Assembly: GCA_033026295.1 (NCBI GenBank)
Contig: CM065187.1
Coordinates: 18,014,388-18,078,387 of the forward strand
Source of the DNA: Channa striata
Lineage: Eukaryota > Chordata > Actinopteri > Anabantiformes > Channidae
Direction of reading: 5' to 3'
Length of the DNA: 64,000 bases
This document shows positions 12,239-24,300 of the stretch, piece by piece. The notes under the pieces are model-generated. The model was not told the DNA's origin. It was given only the letters and a program-made list of their open reading frames with translations, and did no database searches. The translations under genes were made by a program, and so were the position numbers. How positions within the stretch are numbered: position 1 is the stretch's first letter; the number at the start of each line of letters is the position of its first letter.

Positions 12239-12704
12239 CCATGACAGAGCGTTCTGTGTGACCGTGGACGGCTCGCAGACCTTAGGGTGGCGGGAGGACG
12301 ACAAAAAGGGAGGGACGGAGGTGAGCAGGTGTCTGTTTCAGCTCTTACCTAAAATCGCTGTATGGATGAATGATCCAGTATCCGGCCGTTTGGACCCGCT
12401 CTTGTTCCTTCTCCACGGCTTTCTGACTGCCGAACATACGCAAGGAGAACTTATTGACTCCGGGCTGCATCATGGCCCCAAATTGCCTCTGCATAAACCC
12501 GTATTGCCTGGACGCCCCCTCCAGATCGTCAAAGCCGACCATGGCCTCTTCCCGCTCCCCCTTGAAGCCCACCGAGTTGCCATGGTCCTTCATGTTCTGG
12601 CTCCCCGTGTTATTTTTCTGTATGGAGTCTTGCCTCTGAGAAACATTATTCCCATCCGTCTTCTCCTCCTTGTTGCTGGAGAAAGAATTCGACTTGTCTT
12701 CCAT
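5909..12704 (-). CDS. hcn1: HCN pacemaker channel, 5' part (exons 1-2 only)
   Basis: Hyperpolarization-activated, cyclic-nucleotide-gated Na+/K+ channel subunit of the plasma membrane; in vertebrates it carries the pacemaker current Ih in neurons, photoreceptors and heart. Two coding exons are visible, 12349-12704 and 5909-6332, joined through a split Arg codon (AG|G). Together they give 260 codons: N-terminal region, HCN domain and S1 to S4. The pore, C-linker and cyclic-nucleotide-binding domain are missing and should be encoded left of position 1. The second exon is exactly 424 bp, the size I recall for vertebrate HCN exon 2. Paralogue choice: the stretch DPKVIKMNYLKSW after S2 fits HCN1, whereas HCN2 and HCN4 have different residues there, and the N-terminal HGNSV motif also fits HCN1. 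No frameshift or stop was seen. Family is near certain; the paralogue is likely. Confidence 0.9.
9998..10030. repeat. (T)n(GTTT)n microsatellite
   Basis: Poly-T followed by about five GTTT units. Confidence 0.95.
10540..10680 (+). repeat. Decayed teleost interspersed repeat (SINE-like fragment)
   Basis: Contains GGCAGGGCCACTGGTTTGAT, CCCAGTCCCTCCGG and GTGGCCTTGAACAAAACACTGAA. These match from memory the widespread fish repeat with 'gtccttgagcaagacactgaa'. A related fragment occurs at 40860-40995. Exact family not assigned. Confidence 0.5.
11224..11246 (+). other. Possible G-quadruplex motif in hcn1 intron 1
   Basis: Four G-tracts of at least four bases separated by single T, the last extended to about eight G. 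It fits the classical G4 pattern on the plus strand, so the C-rich strand would be in the hcn1 transcript. Confidence 0.6.
11830..12135. promoter_or_regulatory. CpG-rich patch inside hcn1 intron 1
   Basis: About 300 bp with many CpG dinucleotides (CGTCG, CGCCGCG, GCGAGCGTCGGGTCGGG and similar) in an otherwise AT-rich intron, just downstream of exon 1. It is open in several frames on both strands, which GC-rich DNA often is; I see no protein family in any of them. It could be part of one large CpG island spanning exon 1, an alternative promoter or an intronic enhancer. Confidence 0.4.
12196..12237. repeat. (GT)n microsatellite next to hcn1 exon 1
   Basis: About 19 GT units ending in GCGCGC, roughly 110 bp into intron 1 on the transcribed strand. 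Alternating purine-pyrimidine DNA of this kind can adopt Z-form. Confidence 0.95.
12349..12704 (-). CDS. hcn1: hcn1 exon 1: start codon, N-terminal tail, HCN domain
   Basis: Encodes 118 codons plus two bases. I chose ATG at 12704-12702 because it sits in an ideal Kozak context (ACCATGG) and gives an N terminus starting MEDKSNS, comparable with the short MEGG... start of mammalian HCN1. The frame stays open about 20 codons further upstream but has no ATG there. The first ~60 residues are polar and low complexity. They are followed by the conserved block RQYGFMQRQFGAMMQPGVNK and KFSLRMFGSQKAVEKEQERV, which is the HCN domain that packs against the voltage sensor, ending YSDFR. The donor AG|GTAAGA lies at 12348-12347. 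Confidence 0.93.
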
Positions 12705-13110
12705 GGTCTTCTCGGTGTTTCCCCGTTTGTCTTCGCGACCGAGCGTTCCTTCTCCTGCGCGCAAAAACTCGAGGGGACCCGCCGCGGGCTCTCGTGGTTC
12801 TTCTGGCGTCCTTCAAACTGTCCGGCTCCGCTGCCTCCAACGCGAGTGCTGCGAACTGAGACCGAGAGCCCGAGAACCCGCTGGAATCAGGTTTCTTGGG
12901 TTACCGCCATCTACCGACGGCCCCGGCGTCTACCGTCCGCAGCCTGAGCCTCGTCTCACTGCGGTTTAACCGGCACATGCTCCTGCACCTTATTTACATA
13001 ATGTGGCTGATGATAGACCCCCGCCGCCGCGCCCCGCCCCCTCCCTCCGCCGCCCCCCGTCATCAGGAGGAGGCCAATGTCATACGTAACTCTGGGGTTT
13101 ATGAACTTAA
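12705..13110 (-). promoter_or_regulatory. CpG-rich 5' UTR/promoter region of hcn1
   Basis: GC- and CpG-rich DNA directly upstream of the hcn1 start codon, in contrast to the AT-rich surroundings. It holds consecutive GC boxes (CGCCCCGCCCCCT near 13027-13045) and a CCAAT motif at about 13073. A weak TATA-like AATAAGG on the minus strand lies near 12990. This fits a CpG-island promoter with dispersed start sites. The transcription start itself cannot be placed from sequence alone. Confidence 0.6.
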
Positions 13111-13256
13111 TGGATACGTGTGTTTAGTTTTTTTTAAATCAGCTGATACCGGCTGGCAGCGCGTTCGCGTCCCACTGAGGAGCGACAACGGAAGTCGACA
13201 CGGTGAAACAGATTGTAACGTCGGTGTGATCGTAGTTTGTGCCGTGCACCGGTCAC

Positions 13257-13517
13257 ATGAGGAAACTAGTGGAACATCTTGCGGATATCACACCTCTCAA
13301 GGTGTTGCAGACAGGATCCAACATTTACACTGTCGATTGCACTGTACACTTGGCAACCTGGAAGAACTCGTCTGCCGTGAATGTCGTTGGGCAACTGGGC
13401 AACTGGGCAACGTCTGCAGCAGGCGTCAGAACATCCTGTAAGTTTAGGGACGACCAACTGCTCCACCACAATCCACATGTTAGGTTCTCCGGGCAGCGTG
13501 TTGAGCCAAGCATTTAG
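13257..13517 (+). CDS. Small open frame divergent from hcn1 promoter
   Basis: ATG at 13257 opens 86 codons ending at 13515-13517, on the strand opposite hcn1 and about 550 bp upstream of the hcn1 start codon, in moderately CpG-rich DNA. The peptide begins MRKLVEHLADITPLKVLQTG and is not low complexity, but no family is recognised. It contains a three-copy tandem octamer TGGGCAAC at 13388-13411, which shifts frame from copy to copy and so argues against long-term coding selection. Best regarded as a candidate divergent (promoter-antisense) transcript; coding status doubtful. Confidence 0.2.
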   Translation: MRKLVEHLADITPLKVLQTGSNIYTVDCTVHLATWKNSSAVNVVGQLGNWATSAAGVRTSCKFRDDQLLHHNPHVRFSGQRVEPSI

Positions 13518-15179
13518 AACTGAATTATGGGGTTGTTATGATAAACAAGTCACTTGTAAATGAGGCATCAGCTCAAATAAATGAATTTAAAAAAATACTC
13601 AGTTACACGCATCCAGAATCTTACTCAGTGTCAAAACATTGTTCCAGTGATTATACTCAGACTTAAAGGATCAGCAGTTAAGAAAAATACCTAACTACAC
13701 TAACTCTTATAGGTTGTGTGCATTATTGTGAAGGAGTCTGTTGTAGGACACAAAAAAATATTCTAGTCATCATGAATTAAGCTCCTGATTATTCTTCAAT
13801 GAACCAGTAAATGGTTAATTTGCAAAAGTTCCAAAAACAGTGAGAAACTGCAATCACAGTTGCCCAGAGACCAAATAATAAATGAAAAGAAATGCAAATT
13901 AGCACACTTGATAAACTGGAATAACAGAATATTTGTCATATTTCACCTTCCAAATGAATTTTAGTTTAATCCTCAGACTGATGAATCCTTCCAGCTCTTC
14001 TTGTCTGGTGTTTATTTTATAAGCTCTTCATATGTTGTGTGTGCCGAAATAATATGCTGTATATTAATCTTTACAGTCACTAGTAAGTACTTCAGTACTG
14101 TGAATAAATCACATTCCACCAGTGAATAATCATAGGGTAAAACTGACAGAAAGAAATGTTTTATACAAAAAGGTACGTTGAGAATAGTAACATCGATTTA
14201 TTTAATCATTAACCGATCAATCTGAACTTTACATACTGTATAGTACACACAGATCTCACCCAAAATCACCAACCATCTTCATCTAACGAAAAATCCCGTC
14301 CACCATCAAGAAATAGTTCTAACCAGGATGCGCGCAGCACAGCAGCTAAAACATGCTTATATTTTACAATTTCTGTGCGTTATTAATCCCGCCATGGCCA
14401 CAGGATGGGTTAATATGTGGTATCAAATGACACACATAGGACTTCACTTCATGTCTCCAGCAAACCTGGCTGTGGTTAACTGGTGGATATCCATCTCATG
14501 TTTTTTAATCGGGTTACAATATCACGTGATCTAATGTATATTTGAATTAATTCCTATGAATTCCTATTTGGTGTATAGTTCTATTTTGGACATTCCGTTA
14601 CAGTGTCGATATGCGTCAAAGCAACCTAAAAACAGATCTTTACCCAAGATGCACACATATGTTTGGAATGTTTCAGTTTACGACGACAGTCAGATATCCG
14701 ATGCCATACAGCATCATCTGATTGAATACATTATTATCATAAAATATATATATATATAGGTTCTGCAGCAAGCACAGCATCTGTAATTTACTCATTTAGT
14801 AACTCTAGTAAGACCTGTACTACAAATATAAAAGTTGTTCAACATTTCATTTCATTTGCTGACATGTTATTGTAAATATATATTATTATGTTTCGATACG
14901 GAGTGGACTTATTAGTAATCCTCACCAAATGTTCGCTATTGCAGGTTAATTCATAATCACTATGATGAATGACGTTATTGCCTCTGTACAACCTGAGAGC
15001 TGTGTGACGAAAAAAGGGGTTTAAAGTAACATTTATTGTGTAACATGTCAACATGGACTCGTCAAAGTGAGGAAACAATTTGCAATTTGGGTGAGGTCCA
15101 AATGTAACTCAGCAGTGAAGTATGACTGAGAGAGCTGAAGCTCAGCAGAAGCTGGCTGATGTACCTGAATCTCATCATA

Positions 15180-15590
15180 AACACTGCAGAAATCTTCTAC
15201 AGCATGGCTTCGGGGACACGATATTCACCTTTTGGAGGGGCCCATTTAGAGCCCAGACTTTGACCCAGTAGAGTGCTGTTCAATGACTTCAAGAGATCCG
15301 GAGAAAAGTATTCTGTAAGGAAGAAATGTCCAATTCAAGCAGGAAGTACCTGCTTAGGTTATTATTTCCCATGGTGGTTTAACCAGTTATTAAACACCCT
15401 GTTGTGAATTGGTGCTATATAGTTGAATTGAATTGCTACAATAACAATTTGCACCATCACATTGGACATTTAATAGGTGTGTTCAGTGAACACATGAAAC
15501 ACCATGACAATTTTTGTCAAATCAGCTTAGAAATATTGTGTTGCTTGATAAGGATGAAGATTTTCGAATTTTGGCAAAAAAACAAACAAA
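15180..15590 (+). mobile_element. Tc1/mariner-like DNA transposon remnant (3' part)
   Basis: The run ...CCCAGACTTTGACCCAGTAGAG... followed by AATGACTTCAAGAGATCCGG and AGAAAAGTATTCTGTAAGGA matches the 3' end of a fish Tc1-like transposase gene, around the DxNPIEN-type motif before the last catalytic acid. Non-coding tail similarity (GGTGTGTTCAGTGAACACATG, ATCAGCTTAGAAATATTGTG) continues to about 15590. It is heavily mutated, with no open transposase frame and no terminal inverted repeat that I can define. Identification is from memory of the family. Confidence 0.75.
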
Positions 15591-18500
15591 CAAAAATAGA
15601 TCTCTGTATGCTGAAGAAAAAGGAGGAATTTGGACTTTCCACAAGAAAAAGCAAGTAGTATAAAGTAGGTAGGAAAAGTTTCCAGCATTAATTGCTTTAC
15701 CTATGTGTCACTGACTATTCAGAGGCCAAATAAATCAAGTCAGAAATACTAAATTGACGCTTTTTAAAGTTTCTAAGTCTAGTTTTTACTGGTATTTAAT
15801 GATCTCATGAGAGTTTGTGAATGAATGCTGCTTTTAGCGACACACCACTGTATCTGTACTCCTGTCTGATTAAGCAGTTAGTTGTGTAATTCTTTGGGAG
15901 CTGCATCAGTTATTAAGAAAATGCATATATTAAGGCGATTAGGTGTTTGTGTGTCACTAAATGTAAATGTTGGAGGTGTTTTAGCTGTTGCAGAAAGCGT
16001 GGATTAGATTCTCAGTTGTGTGTAGAACAAGTGTTCAAACCCACTTGGCTTTTGGCAAATTTGTGAAGGGACTGAAACTGAGACCACAAATTACAAAACT
16101 AAGAGCACAAATTAGCCAAGCTGCTTACATGGTTTAGTAAACTGTGCAGGGGGACCCGTACTTTGTTCGCATGGTTTACCCGTGTGCACAGATGACTTTT
16201 TCCTTCCCTGGCGCCTTCTGGAATTTCTAGAAAACCGTTGGCATTGTAGACGGATACTTTTAGTCAGATTGTTCTTAGACATGCAATTTTTTTTCTGCAT
16301 TATTAACTTTAATTAACATTGCTACTATTTCGTTGAATGTGTATTCAACACTTCAGAGTTCTTTTTTTATAAAATATTACTTCTATGAGATCCAAATAAT
16401 TTTTTATCAGTCGAGTCACAATAAACCTTTGCAGTTTTCAAACACAAAACTGCAGCTGCTTGTATGCATCACCAGAGAGGACATTAGCTCAGATATTTTG
16501 CATGTTTGGTTGTGGATTGTTATGTAATGATCCAAATGTTGTAATTATATCAGACATCCCTTGATTTTGTGTTGTGCTTTCTCTCCCAGCCGGGTTTGTG
16601 TTGGACTGTGTTAGCTGGATTAGCTGCATGCCAACTGCTCGCCCTTCACAACGCTTGTGTGATTTCAGCCACACACTTAATGGGACAGGGAGGGGTAACG
16701 AGAGACACACAATGTTGCATAAGATTTATGGTTCAAAGTTATACTGATGTCGAAGTGCAAATGGCTCATTCACATTTCGGGGAATAATACTTGCAAGAAT
16801 AAATGTACTGCCAATCGATAGATTCCGTGATCAATTATTGTTACCGTGCATCCAAGGATGTGGGAAAAGTATTACTTTGGGTAAAAATGAAAGAAAACTG
16901 ATTTCATTTTTTTAATTTTCTTTGGACACTTTTGTGTTATACTGCTTTATAGTATAATGCACAATATCCATGAGATGTTGGGCTTTGTTCTTCTGCTGAT
17001 CTCATTGGCCCTGCTGAAATTGCATTGTCTCTAGGATTACATTCAGCGATTTCTGCTTGCAGTCAATACCTAACCTGGGCTTGAAACATATCATAGCCTC
17101 GTGTTAAGAGCCATTGTATATGCCACAAATAGCATCAGCCGCTAAAGGGCAGCAGCATTGGATTACTGTACACGCCCCCAATCCCGGCCTCCCTGCCCTT
17201 TTCTGCCTGTCGTTCAATGTATAGCCGGTGTTTCCTCCCTTGTTCCTACCCACACAATTCCTCAATTACTCTTTAAACTGTATTAATAAATACACTGGAA
17301 TGAATAATCTCTGTTACTGGATAAGTTTTGCCATAGGCATCATGTGAGCACCTTTTGACAACAAATCCCAAATTCTTTTATATCTATGTTTTTGAACAGC
17401 AGTGTCACTGAAATATGAAACAGACCAAGCTCAATGACCGACACAAATTAAAAATACAAATCTTCCACCTCCTGGGTCAGACATGACTACTAATTCACTT
17501 GTCCTCTTTGGACTCTTGTCCCATGACTGACTGCTTTAATTAAACCATGATTGGGGCTGAGAAGATGGTAGTGTTGTAATAGGATTGTGAGGTTTGGTCT
17601 GTCTCCAGCTGAGACTATCAGGGTATCATGAACCTCAGGGATGAGGCTGTGGCACTGGGCAGGGACCAGCTCAGGCCAAGGTTGACTTAATCAGCACCCT
17701 GACTTGTATAAACAAATGAAAGTATTAGGAAGCTCCTATAATAAAATAATGGGCTATGGGTTTGTAAATGGAAAAATGGGCCAACAAAACCACATCTTGC
17801 ACATCTCACCAGATTACAAATCTCAATTTAAAGAATGCAATTTATTCAAAATTACAAATTAGAATGAAAACATTATCAGGCTGCCTTCATTTGATTTACT
17901 GTATGTAGGATTGTTGGGTGGGACTGAAATTATCCAATATATCAACCAGTTACATGTCAGGAGGGTTAATGTGATAGTCGACATTGCTACAGCATATAAT
18001 AATTAGATCCACCCTGCTCCTTAGAGATATACAGTAAAGTTTTTCTGACATATTCCGATCAGTGGCTGTTGGTACATAGAATAATGGCTGAAGGGTAACT
18101 ATTTTCTAACCCACGCATGAGGACATGTGTTGTATTTATGGCTGCAACTGTCTGTAACTTTCATTATAGATTTGTTTGCTAGTTATTTCTCAGACTTATA
18201 ATACCTGTGACAATAAGCTAAATTGACAGACTTGGCTGCCTTGGGTTTTATTACTGTGCCTTAACAATATACTGTAGCATCGTATCAAGTCATTTTAGAT
18301 TTAATTAACCAGCATCTGTGTTTAATTATCTTTTTAAGTGCTTACAATACATGTTGTTAGGTTTGGACAGCTTCAGATAAGTTTCTTCAGTCATCATCAC
18401 GATTTTTAAATTGTAACATATATTACAATTTGGAATTTCTAAGTATGACATGAACACAGTGTGAGCACTGAGGGTTTTCCACAATGATTGCAGGTGTGCA

Positions 18501-18975
18501 ATGCTCTAAACTGCATCACCAGTTTTAGTTTTTTAGTGTGTGCTGTTTTCCAAAGGTCATTCTGAAAAAACAAAGAAAAAACTATTTGTTAATGATGATG
18601 AAACAGCTACAGGGAAAAAAAGATCATTTAATCAATGTAAAAGCAATAATATATAATGAAAGTCATCTACCATATGCCTGCAGTACTGTACTATACTACC
18701 GTATACTATTAGTGTCATGTAACATGGAATTCAGTTAGTGTGGGCAGCCTGTCTAAAGTCTGCACATTAGCAGAGGACCGCATGACCCAACACCTGATCT
18801 CACTCAGAAGACGGAGAAATGTGAACTTACAACAAGAAAGTATTGCTTTGATGTTTGTGTGTACATAATGTTGCATTGCTGCAATTTCCAGTCCCCACTT
18901 CAGCGTTTTTAACGAAACAAGAACATGTTCCAAAATCCAATGTGTAGTGTTCACTGTGTTTTAGATTAATACTAT

Positions 18976-19158
18976 TCAGTCGTGGTCCCCAAGGAGGCAC
19001 CACTCTGAGTTAGCCCCTGCTGATCACCTTGATCAGGTTTGTTCAGTCAATCAAAAGCTGGGAAATACCTGATCAAGGTGATCAGCGGTAAGTGGTTCAG
19101 GGTTATCTGGAAAACAAGCAGATCAGGGCTCCTTGAGGAGCAGGATTGAGAACCACGG
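18976..19158. mobile_element. hAT-type MITE with inverted-repeat structure
   Basis: The ends are imperfect inverted repeats: a left end CGTGGTCCCCAAGGAG and a right end GAGGAGCAGGATTGAGAACCA followed by CGG. An internal inverted pair, CTGATCACCTTGATCAGG versus CTGATCAAGGTGATCAGC, is centred at about 19045. The terminal CAGTGGTTCTCAATCCTG-like sequence is typical of abundant non-autonomous hAT elements in fish. It has no coding capacity. Confidence 0.7.
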
Positions 19159-21771
19159 CCTTAGACACAATATTGAACTTAGAGATTGATTAGCATCTCT
19201 TTTCTGAGTCTGTGCCCCCCAATCCTCTGGTTGCATTCAAACTGTGCCACCTTTCACAGGTCATCTATTGGATTTTGAATAGACGTGTGCATGCTTTTTT
19301 CTCTTCATGCATGTGTCTTTTTACCTAATTCTCGCATTATGTGTGACACAGTGGTAAAGCATGAGCCTTTAAGCACCAGTTTTAACTCAAATAATAAACA
19401 GTGTTTAAGTAGCATCGCTGCCAGGTTTTCATTTTTAGAACTTATTATTTTGGAGGAAAGTTCAGTCTGTTCAGGTGACACATGTCAGCCACCTTTGCCC
19501 TGGGAACACATTTGCCTAGATGGTGGATCAGGTGTTGATGCACCATTGACAGCCTTTCACTGCCTAATTCCAGATTTGTGGCATACAGAGTGTCCACTTG
19601 CTGAGCGTAGTAAATCCCAAAGGATTGGCAAGTATTTTTAGTAATGGATTTACTGACGTCTGTTGATCCCTTGATGGGTGGCGTCTTTCAGAACAGTCAT
19701 GGAAGAGTGAGCCGTCCCAGCCTTGCTGAGCAAAGTGGTAACGTGCACGTGTGTGTTTCTGCGTAGCCGTGTACTTGCATAGCAAACCCATGTCATGTTT
19801 AAATAATGCCGTAAACCCACTTAGAGAAGTGCAGTGAAGATTCCTTATGTTGAAGCTACAGTATGTAACTTTTTTCAAACTGAAGAATTCCACAGGCTCT
19901 GCTGCACCACATACTACGGCAGAACAGATGGTGGCACTTCAGCCCGGAGAGCGAGCTGAGTGGAGCCGAGCGCATGAGCGCAGTCTTCATTGTGCTGTGT
20001 GTGTGCAGCTTTCCTGCAAGTCATTCTGGATTCGAATCTGGATCAAAGATGCCTCACGCAGCACTTTTCCACTTCATTATTAAGAGGCATTTTGGAGCAT
20101 ATTTCTAATTAAGAGCTAGATTCTTTGTCTGTAAGTTGCAATGTTTTCCTGTAGCCCCACAATCAATCTAATGAAAGTCAAACAACAATCAAATGCAGAT
20201 CTTGTGGTGGTGTTAGTTTGTTGAACCTGGGTTTGCTGACAGTTGCTCAGTTGACGCTATATCTACTGATCTGGAATAAGAACCATTGTGGATCTTGTAA
20301 CACGAATCGAGTAAAAATCCTCATTTGATTCCAAAAATAGCTTTGTTGCATGTTCACAATGTTCAGACCCTTTTAAAACATTGTCTACGTGACCAGCCCG
20401 GATCTGTCTTCAGAGTGCTTCTGCTAATGCATCCGTTATTACTTGGGCTGGTACATTTGTGTTTATGCGTCAGTCGGGGGTGAAGAACATTTCAGGGAGG
20501 CAGAAAAAAAATGAAACCATCAACTCAAACGACATGCACATGCAGCTGGGAACTAAGGAGGTTCCTGTGTCACGCTGCCTCCGTCTAAGTGTGGCTGTCT
20601 GTTTCGATTCACAATGAATGGAGCTGCAGTCCCCACTTTATGGACACAATTGTTATAATAATCTGTGACGTTAGGTATGATTTACTGATTTAAATGATAA
20701 AACACACATGCTTAAGGACGTGAACAATATCTCATATCCGTGAAAATGTTGTGCATACGTGGCTACTGTGCTGCGAACAAGCTCAAAAACTAAAACAATG
20801 GCTACGTCACAACTGGCTGAGCATGACAGGAATCTAAATGTTAATTATGACTCCAAAAAGTCAAATCTCCTAAATGTTGAAAGCCACAGATTTTAGAGGC
20901 TGCTGGGAAAATCCCATAGTAATCCATGGTGATCTGAAGTGCTCTAGCTCCCAGACTGCAGACTGCAGCCAGCTGCAGACAGACAAGTGTGCGTCAGTGT
21001 GTGTGTGTGTGTCTGCTGTGGAAGGAATTACATTAGATGAATTCAGAATGTTTTAGGGTAAGAGGATACGAGGTGGTCCCAGTCCAAGGCTGGGAAAATA
21101 AAGTAAAGTGTTACTCTACTCAGCACAAATGCGTAACCTGTGACGTCATGCTTTCCCTCGTCAATGCCCTGCCTCATCCCGCATCGTCCTGTCCAAACAC
21201 TGAGCCTGCCCATCCACCGTTCTTACATGTGACACTAGTCCTCCCCCAGCCTCACCCCTTTTACCTCCCAGCTCTCCGTCTGTCAGTCCTACACCACCAG
21301 CCGTCACTCACATGTCTTTATTTTTCCCATTCTGTCTGCCCTGATTTCCACTCGAAAAAAAATCATAAAAACTGTAATGAGTCACTACACACACACGTTT
21401 AGGTTTTTGTAAATCTTTTGACTTCTTTCTTATTGTTGGTTTGAAATCGCACTAAGAGTGTAAAGGTAAGAGTGAGGCCACTTTATTCTAATGCATTTCA
21501 TGTTTTTGATTTACCCCTGAACTCTTGCCATTCTACAAAGAAAAAAGAACCAAAACTGAATAATTATTATTCAACAGCAAAAGGGCCGGACATAACTGTA
21601 ATAATAAAAAAAATGGAACTCTGTCATCAGTCTTCACTCTCAGTGGGCGAATCACGTGTAAAAGTAATAACGTTTACTACGCTCTGCAAATAAGACAAAG
21701 CATGTCGCAAAACTATGATAAACCACAATTCTGTCGTGAACTATAATTTAAGAAACAGTAATCAGTGGATT

Positions 21772-21895
21772 TCGGCTTGACCCTTCAGGGGCAGCCACAG
21801 CGGAACATGTTCTGCACATTGATCCCTTCCTGCTGCAACCCTCCCGTGTTATCTGGGTGGGGCCACACCGAGTGGGGTGGGATTCGATTCAAGAT
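21772..21895 (+). repeat. Teleost interspersed repeat fragment
   Basis: GCCACAGCGGAACATGTTCT, GCACATTGAT and CTTCCTGCTGCAACCCTCCC match a very common fish repeat, with an internal deletion between the last two segments. Superfamily not assigned. Confidence 0.6.
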
Positions 21896-24104
21896 GCCCC
21901 CGAATTTGGCATACAGTAATACACTCTCAAACCCAATTACAGTAGATGTAAAATAATGGCAAAACACTAGGATCCCCGCTGCCAGTGTTTTACAGTGAAA
22001 TTCTTTCGAGTGTAAGACTTGCTTGTGTTTTAGTGTGCTGCCTCAGCAGGACAACAAGGTTAAATCCCCCGAAAAGAAGCAGGTTCCCTGCTGCGCCACC
22101 AATTACCACATACAGAGCAGTCACCTTGGAAGAAAATCTGTGTTCCGGCTTGATTACATATTCCACATTCAAAAAAGTAAACAAAGAATAAATAAATACA
22201 TGCACTGTGGCACATCCCAGAATGCACCAGAAACAAACGAGCACTTAGAAATGAATTTTTCCCCTGCTATTAATGTCTAAAAAGGTAACATTCATAACCT
22301 ACTGTACACGAACCACCATGAAATCTGACACGGACAATAATGTTAATAACTTTGCATCAAACACGTTCAAAGTTCTAACTGTATCGCTCATCAAACGCGG
22401 GACTAACTAACAACACTGGTTTCAATGTGTGAACCAGACCCACAGTCCTGCTGCTCTGCATGCTGGCTGATTATCAGTCACACCGGTGCTTTTCCTGCTC
22501 TGCCACGACAAAATGTCCACTGTGAGACAGTCAAAGCATGTTACTGCCGACTGCTGACAAAACCAGAGTGGGGGGATCCTCGCGGATAATTAGGAACGCC
22601 CTCGGAATCATGAAGTTGTACTCTGAGTGAGAGGTATTGATTGGAGAGTCTCCTGTGGACAATCTGTCTCCCCATCGTCCACATTGTGATTTTTCTCGTT
22701 CTTGTTCCTCGCTCACTCATATGTTGTTCAGCATTGACAGGATGTCCACATTATTAACCGTGTGCACTGTCTGGACATGTTTACCCCAGCCTCACTCTTC
22801 CATTTAAATATTTATAGCATACAAGGCAATTACTAAAATTGTGATTCATTTTTTTTCCAAGGAAATGACATGATCATGTCTTTCAAATTTAACTTGCAAA
22901 TTACAGAAATTCCGCGTTTATCTTTTGTTGACACTTGCTGAAAATGTCTTGCTTTCATTCAGATTAATTTCGGCATTCGCACCTTTATTTAGCTGTTTTC
23001 ACGTGATACCAAATCTGTTACTGACGCATTGCATTGGGTTAAATTCCTGAAGCAGTCTGAACCAATGCAACATTTATTGTGTTCTCTGTTTACAGGATCA
23101 GAAAGTGAGATAAGAACCTTCTGGTCACCACGCTGTCAGGATCTCTGAATGTTTTATTGACCACTGAGACGCAGCTGTTTAAAGGGTGCAGTGTCCATTT
23201 AAACTGCTGCCTCCGATTAAACATGTCATTTCTTAGTGGCGGACGGCGGATTTCCCAAGAACTTGTTTGTAATGATTCTGAGATAAAAGGTGCAGAGGTG
23301 ACAGGTGAAACTGCACGTCGAGCTTGCTGCGTTGTCACCTCTGGACCCGTGGGAAAACTAGAGAAAACAAATATAAAGCAAGTTGATGAATCATTCCTCC
23401 TCCTTGTCAGGCACTGTTGTTCTTAAGCCAAACACATGTTTAATAACTATATTAATAACAATTGATATGTGACTGTACATTGTTTTTCCATTGCAACCTT
23501 TATCTGGGCCAAAAGACGCCTAAGACAAAACTTTAAACCCAGCTTTGAGCCTTTTGAGCTCATCCCTATGAATAATGAATTGGCTCACAATGGCAAGGTG
23601 CCCCAGTTCGATCCCAAAGCTAATGAATCTGTCACTAATGAGTCACTTAGCTCATCAGGGTTGACACCAGAAAACTCAACATTTACCCAACAACTCTGTC
23701 ACTTTGAAAGGTTAGTTCTCGGTGTCAAAGCTCCTGTTTGTTTGTCTCATCTCCATTAATTCTTATTCCTGCCAGTGATAGGAGAAAAGAAAAACAATTA
23801 TTAGCCTGATTTTTTTCATCCTCCTTGTCCCATTCTTCCAACAGGCTGGAGGTTAGATTAAGGACCCCAATCTTGTTTTTTCACTGCATTTTAATCCCTG
23901 TTCACTTTGGCTGGATTTATCTTCTCTGATACAGGCCTCATTAATATTTTAGCGTAATGCTTAGTGTCTCGTTCTTTTGGTCTGTAAGGCTGTGAAACAG
24001 GGGAGCTGTTTTTAACTACCTACTTACTTATTTAGATCTGAACAATTTTATTCACATTACCACAATTCATCTGTGTTCAGAGCCCACAGAGCTCTGGTAT
24101 CAAG

Positions 24105-24300
24105 TTTAGGGCTGCAACTGACAATTATTTTCACTATTATGCCAAGTACTGTCTTAATAAATCAATAAATTACTTGCTCTATAAAAAACATTGAATATGT
24201 TTTTATATGTTCTTATAAAAATTGATGGTAAACGGTCTGCACTTATATAGCATTTTTCTACCTGTTGCTATTTAAAGCTCTTTGTTCTGCTTCTCATTAA
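24105..24300 (+). repeat. Two adjoining ubiquitous fish repeat fragments
   Basis: 24105-24220 begins AGGGCTGCAACTGACAATTA, followed by ATTTTCACTATTAT, which resembles the common teleost 'gggctgcaactaacgattattttc' element. 24225-24300 contains AACGGTCTGCACTTATATAG, CATTTTTCTACC and AAAGCTCTTTG, the second common element. Both are degenerate. Confidence 0.6.

Larger units (their letters stand above)
6333..12348 (-). other. hcn1 intron 1 (6.0 kb)
   Basis: GT..AG intron with donor GTAAGAGC at 12348 and acceptor CTCCACAG at 6333. It is mostly AT-rich and contains no recognisable exon. It holds a decayed fish repeat (10540-10680), a T/GTTT microsatellite (9998-10030), a G-quadruplex-like run (11224-11246), a GT microsatellite (12196-12237) and the CpG-rich patch at 11830-12135. 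At about 6 kb it is short for this gene, consistent with a compact fish genome. Confidence 0.8.

Noticed and set aside
12705..12764. Earlier in-frame start for hcn1 upstream of 12704
   Set aside because: The only candidate codon is TTG, not used for normal eukaryotic initiation, whereas ATG at 12704 has a perfect Kozak context.
12201..12947. 248-codon open frame antisense to hcn1 exon 1
   Set aside because: It starts within a GT microsatellite and mirrors the hcn1 coding exon; the shadow arises from the real minus-strand gene.
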